Shown here piece by piece: positions 20,709 to 31,000 of a stretch of DNA of 64,000 nucleotides (position 1 is its first letter; every line of letters starts with the position of its first letter). This DNA is from Mimachlamys varia (Eukaryota; Mollusca; Bivalvia; Pectinida; Pectinidae). Location of the stretch: positions 32,239,001 to 32,303,000 of the forward strand of contig OX392538.1 of the NCBI GenBank assembly GCA_947623455.1, read 5' to 3'. Position numbers and translations under genes: made by a program. The notes beneath the pieces are model-generated. The model did no database searches, had not been told where the DNA came from, and worked only from the letters and a program-made list of their open reading frames with translations.

Positions 20709-21862
20709 CACGAAACGAACTCCTGATAAATGTCATTTGAAGTCTTTGACATGTGTGTATCTGTGAATCCCGGCAGTTGTCACTGGTGTTGAACTTCAAA
20801 TATTAAAGTCATTTGCTTGAAAGCTTAGTAATAACATATAGTAAATTGTTTAGTTGAAACGATACACTGGTTCCCGTCTCTATAATAGTATATCAAACTA
20901 TTAAAAAATAGAAAAAAAATAATTGCGATCGCTTGGATGTCTGATTCTATAGGTTTGACGCTTGGGGGAGATAACCTAGAAGTAAAATTCAGTATAGAAA
21001 TTGTTCTCAAATATTTATGGGCTGTTAGCCAGTCTTATTTAACGACACAGGAGAGTTCCGAAATTGCAAACCAGCATTAACAAACAACCGTAAAATCAGT
21101 TGGCGCACACTTTCCCCGAATATAAGGGATTTAATGTATTACTTAAATGGAAACTGTAGTCAATGTAATGGACAGTGATGTGATGGAGAAGTTACGAAAT
21201 ATTTTTGAAAACATGTCAAGATAACTTTTCTAGAGATTTGGTGCCTTGCTTTAGGGACCTGACCGACTTTTCCTTTGATTTTTACTTAACATTTGCGAGT
21301 TGAAGCTTAATTTAAACAATGAACAAAGGGCAATTGGGATCTGGCGGCATACTGTAAGGAGAAGGTCACAGCGTTCTACGTTTAAGGCTGGTTTCCGACA
21401 TCCATGTATCTGGACAAATTATGAATTACGTAAGATTTAAACGGGAAATTAGCGGGTTTTTTTTCCATTTGATTATTTTCTTAAAAGTAGTACACCATTT
21501 CCCTCATTCACGCGCATGCTTTAGAATTACTGACATTCGTATGCTTTGTGTTGAAATTTTAAAACGCAAAATATCTAAATTATTTTTTTTATTTTCATTT
21601 TAAAAAAAAATCAGATTTTTCACCAATACATCATAAGACATAAACAAACATACATACTATCACACCCTTACTTTCCTTCACAGAATATCTAAATTAGATA
21701 TTAGATGCGGCGAAGCTAATGGGCGTACCATCTACGTTGTTTACTACAATCAATTTCTGTCATAGTATCAATAGATAGTTATGAATGTCATTGGGCTTCG
21801 GATACTATCTTTTTATGCTTTACGTTTATTTGTGCCTGTGTTGTTTGCGCGCTTGTTCGTAA

Positions 21863-23090
21863 CTCAGCTTGGGCTGATGGTTATCATCCTGCAGAATAGA
21901 CCTAAACTCACACAGTCTATATCTCACCAGCCTAGCACAGCTTAGGGCTGATGATTACCATCTTGTAGAATAGACCTGAACTCCAACACTCTATATCTCA
22001 CCAGCCTAGCACAGCTTAGGGCTGATGATTACCATCTTGTAGAATAGACCTGTACTCCAACACTCTATATCTCACCAGCCTAGCTCAGCTTAGGGCTGAT
22101 GATTACCATCTTGTAGAATAGACCTGTACTCCAACACTCTATATCTCACCAGCCTAGCTCAGCTTAGGGCTGATGATCACCATCTTGTAGAATAGACCTG
22201 AACTCCAACACTCTATATCTCACCAGCCTAGCTCAGCTTAGGGCTGATGATTACCATCTTGTAGAATAGACCTGAACTCCAACACTCTATATCTCACCAG
22301 CCTAACACAGCTTAGGGCTGATGATTACCACCTTGTAGAATAGACCTGAACTCCAACACTCTATATCTCACCAGCCTAGCACAGCTTAGGGCTGATGATT
22401 ACCATCTTGTAGAATAGACCTGAACTCCAACACTCTATATCTCACCAGCCTAGCTCAGCTTAGGGCTGATGATTACCATCTTGTAGAATAGACCTGAACT
22501 CCAACACTCTATATCTCACCAGCCTAACACAGCTTAGGGCTGATGATTACCACCTTGTAGAATAGACCTGAACTCCAACACTCTATATCTCACCAGCCTA
22601 GCACAGCTTAGGGCTGATGATTACCATCTTGTAGAATAGACCTGAACTCCAACACTCTATATCTCACCAGCCTAGCTCAGCTTAGGGCTGATGATTACCA
22701 TCTTGTAGAATAGACCTGAACTCCAACACTCTATATCTCACCAGCCTAGCACAGCTTAGGGCTGATGATTACCATCTTGTAGAATAGACCTGAACTCCAA
22801 CACTCTATATCTCACCAGCCTAGCTCAGCTTAGCGCTGATGATTACCACCTTGTAGAATAGACCTGAACTCCAACACTCTATATCTCACCAGCCTAGCAC
22901 AGCTTAGGGCTGATGATTACCATCTTGTAGAATAGACCTGAACTCCAACACTCTATATCTCACCAGCCTAGCTCAGCTTAGCGCTGATGATTACCACCTT
23001 GTAGAATAGACCTGAACTCCAACACTCTATATCTCACCAGCCTAGCTCAGCTTGGGGCTGATGGTTACCATCCTCTAGAATAGACCTGAA
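21863..23090 (+). repeat. 74-bp minisatellite derived from the ATG9 stop region
   Basis: Sixteen occurrences of ctatatctcaccagcc at a 74-bp spacing. The unit matches the 73-bp repeat at the end of the ATG9 coding sequence (tagaatagacctgaactcca and tctatatctcaccagcctag are shared). The central part differs: cttagggctgatgattacca replaces ctagtggtgatggttatca. Edge units are closest to the coding version (gctgatggttatcatcc). Variants are arranged in nested higher-order repeats. Confidence 0.93.
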
Positions 23091-23401
23091 ATATAATTAT
23101 TATTTTACATTTTAACTTAATATCTATAAAACTGCAAAAATATAAATCATTATAGCATAATAATTTTCTATGTAGATATATATATACAGTATAACCTGTC
23201 TAAACCAGAAACCACTTGGATCAAACTTTTCGGCCGCCTTACACAGGTGGCCAATTTGTAAATGAATGATGTAAATGAAAGTGAAAAAGTGAGGATCGAA
23301 TAGTAAGAATGCATTAGACATAATTTCGGATGAAACAGGGCCAGTTTTGACTGGTTATACTGTAGTACCCTATTATAGTAGTGTTTGTTTTTGTGTTACA
23401 G

Positions 23402-23468
23402 CTAACAAACCTGGAGTGGAAACCTCCAAACACAGGCGGGACCTTTATACAGACAGTTTGCGAGGAAG
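23402..23468 (+). pseudogene. Orphan ATG9 exon 14
   Basis: A 67-bp copy of exon 14 with intact gtgttacag acceptor and a weaker donor gtaata, preceded by about 310 bp of matching intron (block 23092-23475). It differs from the real exon by synonymous changes at Pro, Thr and Val codons and by CGT to TGC (Arg to Cys). It stands alone: the next ATG9 sequence downstream is exon 9 and the previous one is exon 16. It is out of gene order and so probably a remnant of an earlier duplication. Confidence 0.88.
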
Positions 23469-23474
23469 GTAATA

Positions 23475-23770
23475 AATTCCTCTTAATGTCATGCTTTTTT
23501 AAATCACTTACATAAAACATCCAGAAATTAGGTCATTTCCATTGATTTTAGATACAACTTGTAGAAAACATTGCATAGAAAATTAAAAAAAAATAGTTTT
23601 TTGAGAAAAAGTGATATCTCTATAGATTGAAACATCTTCATATGTACATTGAATAGCTGACTTTTAGTTATGGAGATTGAAAATGAACTAGATTTTGTGG
23701 AAAAACATGTTTCTCTTAATGTCACATTCCTGTTAATGTCATGTTTTGTCTGACAAATACAACATGATAC
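23475..23770 (-). mobile_element. Inverted relative of the 6670-7113 MITE
   Basis: Its reverse complement aligns with about 6685-6985: gtcagacaaaacatg, cattaagagaaacatgtttt, attcaatgtacatatg and atcaatggaaatgac have close counterparts. It abuts the orphan exon 14 block. Copies at 38682-38977 and 53889-54184. Confidence 0.65.
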
Positions 23771-24043
23771 TAGAAATTGTTGGCTAACAATTTGATGGGC
23801 TTTTCACCTATAATCTATATCAATTATCAAAAGATTTCAGTATCTGCCGGTCGTAAAAGCACTCGTCCCGACAATGGGAAAATCTCTCCTCCAGTTTCAT
23901 ATGTTCCGACAATCAGATGAGATTTGTTTAAACATGTCCCGATAATCAAGTGAGATATTTCTGCTACGATGTCTCGGTAATAACGTGTATAGATGTATTA
24001 CAACAACAAAAAAAGAAGAAATTAAAAAAAAAATTCTGCTGAG

Positions 24044-24116
24044 TGTTCCGCCCAGGAATCGAACCCGGGTCTCCATCGTAATAAACTATAGCTCTACTAT
24101 TTGAGCCAAAGCGGCT
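24044..24116 (-). pseudogene. tRNA-like sequence or tRNA-derived SINE head
   Basis: On the minus strand, a box A (tggctcaaatagtagagc, D-stem GCTC/GAGC pairs) lies upstream of a box B (ggttcgattcc) with a well-paired T-arm. The acceptor stem pairs only in part (CCGC/GCGG) and the anticodon stem is imperfect, so I cannot assign an anticodon and do not call a functional tRNA. A run of ten T follows within 20 nt, fitting a Pol III terminator. Copies at 39251-39323 and 54458-54530. Confidence 0.55.
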
Positions 24117-24187
24117 AGTAATAATGCTCATCCGTTAATTCAGTGACACAGACCGTATTTTACACTATTAAGGACTCGCACAACTAA

Positions 24188-24476
24188 ATCAGCCTATCAC
24201 GGCGTGTTTGATACGTTTGTAGTCCCTAATGAAAATTTGTTCCGGCTAAGTACAGTGATTCTGAGTAATTTAAATAGGTAATTGTTGACATATTCTGCAT
24301 TGAATGAAATCTATAGATATTTAACTTTACAAAAATGTATACTTTTGGTAGATTTTGATATGTGATGGCGGATTGATATGGGGTCAAATGTCAGAGGGTG
24401 TTGCCGTCCCATTTCACTGGTTTGACATGTAAATTTCCAGTTGTCCTAAGCAGACGCCTGTAGCGAGCTAATATGC
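24188..24476 (+). repeat. Dispersed repeat, member B
   Basis: Diverged direct copy of 20421-20708. It ends about 15 bp before the point where ATG9 sequence resumes (24490), so it marks the edge of the ATG9-derived duplication. Confidence 0.72.
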
Positions 24477-24489
24477 CAGTAAATTCCTC

Positions 24490-24632
24490 ATGAGTATTAT
24501 GTTGTGTTCTCTCTATATGACCAGTATTGTGTTGATTTGTGTTACAGTAATGTCGCTTTCTTTGCGGGCTCTGTACTAGCTGTACTGGTGGTTCTCTCTA
24601 TATGACCAGTATTGTGTTGATTTGTGTTACAG
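24490..24632 (+). repeat. Shortened exon 9 acceptor repeat
   Basis: Only one decoy unit (acceptor ending 24547) precedes the real exon 9 acceptor (24632), against seven in copy 1. ATG9 similarity begins at 24490 (atgagtattatg), which matches 9643 inside the copy 1 array. Repeats at 39697-39839 and 54904-55046. Confidence 0.88.
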
Positions 24633-25489
24633 AAATGTCGCTTTCTTTGCGGGCTCTGTACTAGCTGTACTGGTGGTTCTGTCCGTGTATGACGAGGATG
24701 TCCTTAGTGTGGAGCATGTCCTCACCACCGTCTCATTAGCAGGTAAGTAGATACACTCAACACAATGTACTGTTTATAAACAGTAGCATATAGTTTGTTT
24801 CATGATCAGAAAATAATATAGAAGCATGAAACAGTTACTATGAATATGAAACTTTTTTATACTGGCCTGAAAATAGCTTAAATACATAATTTCCAAAAAA
24901 AAAAAGAAAAGATTTTTGGTCAAGTGGTTAAGGTGTCTTATGTTCTGCTACCACTAGTGCTCCTCATCCTGGTCGCATGTTTTAGGCCGAAGTGGGGCAG
25001 TCGCCAGGCTATTAATGGTCATTGGTTTTACTCCGGGAACTCCAGCTTTCATCCAACAGATAAACCTTGTTTGTCCTTAAATGACCTTAGCTGTTAATCG
25101 AATATAAAACAACAACAAATCTAACTTTATTTACGATTTATTACAAATTCATGTTTTAACAGGTCTGGTTGTGACAGCCTGTCGGGTCCTGATCCCAGAT
25201 GAGGTAAGTCCTGGATTATACAAGAAGTACCAGATGTAGATATTAAAGTATGTGATATGATTCAATTGACGCGTGAAAAAATGATACATTATTTCTGATA
25301 AGTGTTATTTATCCCCTGAAACTGCAGATTTTATTTAGCTATATGCCTATAATTCAGTCCAAGGTGCGTTTGTTTATCGTGAAATATTTCTGTGCCTCCT
25401 GTGCCAGTTCAACTGGTTGTGTGAATGCAGCCTTCGACTCCCCGATACATTGTATTGTAACAATGATTTCTCCCTAGCATATAGCACAG

Positions 25490-25878
25490 GGGTACATTCG
25501 CACTACGGGTTGAACCAGCTGAACCAGTTGAACCTGCATCGAAAACACCAGGCACAAATTTGGACCGAGGCTGACCTCTGGAAAATCTGGCACCTGTGGT
25601 TTGAGGGGTCCGGACAAACCTGGCCGAAACTAAATTGCTGACTATTGCTAATTTGTGTTCTTTATTTCTTAAACAATGTCATTCCAGATGAAGATGTAAA
25701 AATATGTTATATTAAGTGGACGTGTGAAATAACGGCATTTTATTATTAATATGTCATTGATTTCTGCTTCGAAACTGTGGATTTTTAGTTCTGTCTATGG
25801 TTTGGCCGAGTGCGTTCGTTTATCGTGGTTTATTTCTGTGCCTCATGTGCCTGTTCAACCTGTAGCACGAATGTACCC
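25490..25878. mobile_element. 389-bp MITE with CAG target duplication
   Basis: Inverted ends of about 27 bp: gggtacattcgcactacggg on the left against a right end whose complement reads gggtacattcgtgctacagg. CAG flanks both sides (25487-25489, 25879-25881), which matches the uninterrupted tagtacagtataac of copy 1. The insertion splits a unit of the exon 11 acceptor array. A 74-codon ORF overlapping its left end shows no domain. Copies at 40697-41085 and 55904-56292. Confidence 0.82.
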
Positions 25879-27466
25879 CAGTATAACAATGATTTCTCCC
25901 TAGCATATAGTACAGTATAACAATAATTTCTCCCCAGCACATGGTATACTGTCCAGAGGTTCTGATGAGGAACATACTCTCCCACATTCACTACATACCA
26001 GACTACTGGAAGGGGAACGCCCACACCTACAAAGTCCGCGATGAGTTTGCCATCCTCTTTCAGTACAAACTAGTAAGTAACATGATGTAATCTTACGTTG
26101 TTTTCCTGTCATTTCAGCAAACCAATATTAACACCAAAATGTCACTTTTAATACTACATAGGTGTTTTTCAAAGGGTTCTTATTGTCACAAAATAATTTT
26201 TTGCATAAACACACCAATAAATTGATTAGGAAATCAATCTATCTTTAAGCTTACCATATATAGAAAAATATTCTATAGCCACTCAAACTAAATTTCTCCG
26301 AAAATGACTTGCAAAAAGTAATTACTTCATGTTGCAAAAATAAGAAATTGTGGGGAAAAAGAAAAGACGTAAGCATATATTACAGATACTACTTAAGATC
26401 TTCATGGAAGAGAAAATATTTGACATGTCAATTGTGTGTTATACACTACTAGACCATAGACCGAAATATTTGCTAATTTTGTAGTGTGTAGGTATACATT
26501 TTGTTCTTGTCAGTGGAAATATACATAGCTTGTATACGATTATTTACAGTATATCGAAGAAAGGTATGAACATATATGAACTCAAAAAAATTATCCAGTT
26601 AGTTGGTAAAAAGGGATAGAAAGAGAAAATAGACATGAAATTCCATCTTAAATAAATGCATACCTCGACTGACCATTTTGAAAAGATTGAGGTAACAAAA
26701 TTTCATCCAAATGACCACTGAAGTGCATGTACACAATGAGTTATGTACGAGTTGACAATGAAAATTGATTTTGATTTGGCTACGCTGTAATACGCTTCTG
26801 ACAAAGTCAAGTCGTGAAAACATAACAACATGGGTGATAGTTTTCCGTTTTGTGATGGAGTTCTGTTTTTTTTACACCTGGATGGTCAATAAATTTATTT
26901 CCAGTTTTTCAGCTTTTTCTTATTTTGAATTATTTTCAGTTTTTCATTTATTTTTTACTTTCACCCAAGTTACAATACATGTATAAAAGTTTTTGTTTGT
27001 GTTACATGTATCTTCCCACAATCCATACTTTGCGAACTGGAAGAAATTGTTTAGAAATGACTGACTGCTTTTGCTTGGTTACAGTCCTACCTACTGGAAG
27101 AGCTGGTCAGTCCCTTGGTCACTCCGTTCATCCTGTGTCTGTCCCTCAGACACAAGTCGCTGGAGATCGTGGACTTCTTCCGTAACTTTACAGTAACTGT
27201 GGTAGGAGTAGGGGATGTATGCTCCTTTGCTCAGATGGATGTGAGGAAACATGGCCACCCAGAGGTGAGTGGACACTCTCATACAAGTATTAAGGTAAAC
27301 ATAATATACAGAAATGAAGGATCCTCAACATCAAAAGTGGTTGTGTTCTTTTATTTCAGTTCAGGGATCGTCTACTTGTTTTGACCGCTAGATGGCCCTC
27401 ATCAGCTCCTAGCTGTCAAAACGAGTAGAGAATTCCTATTGATCTTGAGGATCCTTTATTTTACAA

Positions 27467-28045
27467 ATACAGACTTTGTTTGAGGGCAATCCATGGCTTT
27501 ACGGACCTGACCAGGACAATATTCACCGAGGCCGAAGGCCGAGGTGAATATTGTCCAGTTCAGGTCCGTAAAACCATGGATTGCCCGAAACTAAAGTCTA
27601 TATTTACTTTATTATATGACTTTGCTGATTTGTCTTTAAAAAAACAGAAACAGAAATAAATTTCAACAAATTTATCAACAACATTGAAAATTCATGTCAA
27701 CAATAAAGAATAAGCCAAGGGAAATATTGTCAGAATCAGAATATTCTCAGAATCGCGTGTTATTTCACATTTCAGTTGTAATTAATTGTTATATTTGAAA
27801 AATTATAGAATACAAACAATGCGGTAAATCGAACCGAGTAATTTGATTGGTCGAAAATATCTCAGGACTGATTACACAATATCTATTTTTAGCAGAAGTT
27901 AATATAACATTCCGCGGACCTGGCGATACGTTATATTGACTTCTCGGTGATGCTGTGGGGTGTTTCAAAGGAAATATTTGATGTCATGTGATCTCATTAG
28001 GACCAATGAGTAAAAGTGAGACATACCAGTCATATAATAATGCTA
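27467..28045. mobile_element. Insertion absent from copy 1, with palindrome and TIR element
   Basis: About 575 bp between gaggat and tatattatgtttacc that copy 1 lacks. It contains a 113-bp palindrome (27484-27596, arms gggcaatccatgg and ccatggattgccc, with ggacaatattcacc / ggtgaatattgtcc inside). A second element of about 435 bp follows (27606-28043), with short inverted ends ttattatatgact / agtcatataataa. No coding support. Copies at +15,207 and +30,414. Confidence 0.75.
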
Positions 28046-31000
28046 TATATTATGTTTACCTCATGGTAAAGACCTCTACTACCATTTGGTATCCATCTAT
28101 TGGAATATTGCCGCATGAGTGTTTGTTCTTTCACCTAACTAAGTTCTGAGGTAGTATTGATTGCAGGCACTCAAAGATGACGTAACACACACATATGCTG
28201 CACCTTTTAAATGTAGAAACAGATACAGTATGCCGAAAAAAATGAATTAAACTGCATCATACAGCTGTTTCATCCCTTCTGGGACTTGTCAGTGATTCTA
28301 GGGGCCAAAAGGTGGAAATGTAAAATGAGGGGGATCTCCCTCATTGGAGGTTTCAGAGGCTAACTCCTATGTGGGTGCAGGGTATATATATGTGAGCCCC
28401 TACTCACTTTGTTTCTATTTGTTTACAAATCATGTTACATTGAATGTTGCTTTGTTTTACACAGTGGGCACACAAGGTGAATACCGATGCCAACCAATAC
28501 AACCAGGCAGAGGACGGCAAGACAGAGTTATCCCTCATGCACTTCCACGTAAGTATGGCACAGCATAAAACAGTCTCCTGACGTACCCTTGCAACAAGGT
28601 TTCCCAGGGTATATAAAGATCTACCTGTATGTTTGTATTTCAACATTTTGCATTCCAAAACTAGGTCACTGTTACTTTACTATAAACTTCAAAGTTCGAG
28701 TAGATTATAATTATACATTTTAACTTAATTTCTATAAAACTGCAAAAATATCATTCTTTATAGCATAACAATTTTTTACGTAGATATATATACAGTATAA
28801 CCTGTCTAAACCACAATCTTTTCGGCCGATTTACACAGGTGGCCAATTTGTAAATGAGTGATAAAGTGAAGATAAAAATGTGGGGATCGAACAGTAAGGT
28901 TGCAATAGACATGGTTTCGGATGAAACAGGGACCAGGTTTAACTGGTTATACTGTAGTACCCTGTTATAGTAGTGTTTGTGTTTGTGTTACAGCTAACAA
29001 ACCCGGAGTGGAAACCTCCAAACACAGGCGGGACCTTTATACAGACTGTCCGTGAGGAAGGTAGGTCATATAATAAAACAGTTATTGACCTTTGTTTTGG
29101 GTAAATATGAGGATTTACCAATCTTCGAAAAGATAATTTCCCTGCGGCCTGATAAATAATTGTATACTGTTTATAGAATAGCAAGGTCACAGTAGTTCAA
29201 GGGTAATTATGACCTCACAATGTTATGTATCCATAGTGTCACAATGTTTACCTAGCAACTATAAAAGTTTTAAAGGCTTCCTGATGATGGCCGCCAAGCA
29301 GTCAACCACAATCTAGATCACAGTAAAGAAAATAACTATTCTTGGATGTTGATAAGACTTTTTATCTTCATATTATAATTACTATCTTTGTTTGAATCGA
29401 TTGCTTCATATTAATTTTGTTTTCAGCCCAAAAAGAGATGTCGTCCTTGGGTACTGCTCAGTCTGAAATGCCTGGTGTGATACAGGGCATGTTTAACTCC
29501 CACCTCCCAAGTCTGGGCCTGCTTCCTAGTACACTCAACCAAGGAATGGGGGTAGGTCTAGTACATATATAATTATGCAAAAACATATTTATTTTTTGGT
29601 GCACTCATGTTTTAGAACAAATGATGAGTTGATTTTATCACAATACTGGCTGTAAAAAGCAAAAAATAGAAACTGTAATTAGTACAATCATTATTCAGTA
29701 GAATGCATTCAGCACGAAAAATTGCTTAAATAAATTCTCTGCTAAAATATGTTCAGTTACATTGTGTGTAACGGGAAAAGGAATAGTGTTCTTGCACCAG
29801 GGATGGATCCCTTGATCACCAGACTCAAGGAAGTTTCTAGATTTTTCAGAAAAATAGGTTTGAAATTTCTGTTTTTCCTTTTCAGTACAACAGTTTAGCA
29901 TCAAGTATAGCCATGCAGAGTACCCTGTATTCTCCGACCACGGCATCAGCTGCCCCCACAGGAGCCCCCGGAGGCCACCACGGGGTACACCACAGACTGA
30001 AGGGGGGTATATCCCAGATTGAGGGGCCCCTAGGGGCAGGGAACATCGGTATGTTGAGCAGCATGACCAGCTCTGGCAGTTTACAGGGAAGTGGTATAGG
30101 AATAGTCCCTCACAGTGCTCAGCCCCGTGTGGACGAGGGCACCTTGGAAATGATGTCACATGACATGAGCTTCAGTGCATTGTACTTACATGACCATCAG
30201 TTCAAGAGGTCGCGGGGTCAAAGTGGCGGGGAAAACCTTGATGACATTCGTGCCCGTGCCATGTGGCAACGACAGGACAGTAACCAGCCGACAACACATG
30301 TCCCGATGGTGCACATTCCGGAGACGCCACAAGAGGAGACCCATGGCGAGTCGATATCTCATGTACCAAGTACTGCTGGGGAGGAAGAACAGTCTATATC
30401 TCACCAGCCTAGCTCCGCTAGTGGTGATGGTTATCATCCACTAGAATAGACCTGAACTCCAACAGTCTATATCTCACCAGCCTAGCTCCGCTAGTGGTGA
30501 TGGTTATCATCCACTAGAATAGACCTGAACTCCAACAGTCTAAATCTCACCAGCCTAGCTCAGCTAGTGGTGATGGTTATCATCCACTAGAATAGACCAG
30601 TACTCTGATATGTATACAGCGAAACCCCAACGCTTAAACCCTGTTTACTCGAATACATCTCATTCGTCGAATAGTTTGGTTGGTCCTGACCGAGTTCATA
30701 TATGTTCAACCAACCTTGTTTACTTGATAACGATGTATTTCTCGAACCTTTCATCAGGTCGAGTTAGTGGGATTTTACTGTATTAATATTTCCGCATAGC
30801 TGTAATAAGTGACATCCTGAACTAGTGCTAAAGCTTTGTATAACATGCTGTATAAAAGAAAGGGGAAGTGATATTTAGCCGTTTTCATGATTTAACGCTT
30901 CATATAAATGGGGAAAATAACCAATTAACTTATAATTATGCATGTAATATGGTTTTACGTCTTTGGGAAAAGACATTTGTCCCCTTTAAAATCTGTATCT

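Larger units (their letters stand above)
15574..21862. other. ATG9 3' flank, no further gene seen
   Basis: AT-rich sequence without any ORF I would call a gene. It contains the transposon fossils listed separately. AATAAA poly(A)-signal candidates are at 17893-17898 and 19540-19545; the true cleavage site cannot be decided. Three diverged copies of a dispersed repeat (phrases such as aactgtaattag, caaataacccattcataatt and cgctaaaataagat) lie near 14465, 16595 and 17555. The same flank recurs at 30781-37069, 45988-52276 and from 61195. Confidence 0.7.
12873..28079 (+). repeat. Tandem 15,207-bp unit 1
   Basis: First full unit of the large tandem array. Identity with position +15,207 begins at about 12873, just after a one-base length difference (cctttacttacc versus cctctactacc). 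The unit holds exons 13-16, the 3' flank, the 74-bp minisatellite, the orphan exon 14, the tRNA-like sequence and exons 9-12 of copy 2. The start is where identity begins in copy 1 and need not be the biological end of the unit. Confidence 0.93.
24633..30449 (+). pseudogene. ATG9: ATG9 copy 2, 5'-truncated (exons 9-16)
   Basis: Exons: 24633-24742, 25163-25203, 25938-26072, 27085-27264, 28465-28548, 28994-29060, 29427-29551, 29886-30449; all splice sites and frames intact. It lacks exons 1-8, so an independent transcript would have no normal start; the first in-frame Met is in exon 11 (HMVYC). Versus copy 1, exons 9-12 carry 13 differences: 12 synonymous plus one Ile to Val in exon 9 (LTTVSLAG). 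Exons 13-16 appear identical. A 389-bp MITE sits before exon 11 and about 575 bp of extra sequence after exon 12. It could be a dead fragment, an alternative 3' cassette for exons 1-8, or an assembly product. Confidence 0.85.

Noticed and set aside
24044..24116. Functional tRNA gene
   Set aside because: Acceptor and anticodon stems do not pair properly and no anticodon can be assigned; kept only as tRNA-like.
25417..25641. 74-codon ORF differing only at its last residue between units
   Set aside because: Overlaps the left end of a MITE with no domain or splice support; the last-residue change reflects the single base difference at 40845.
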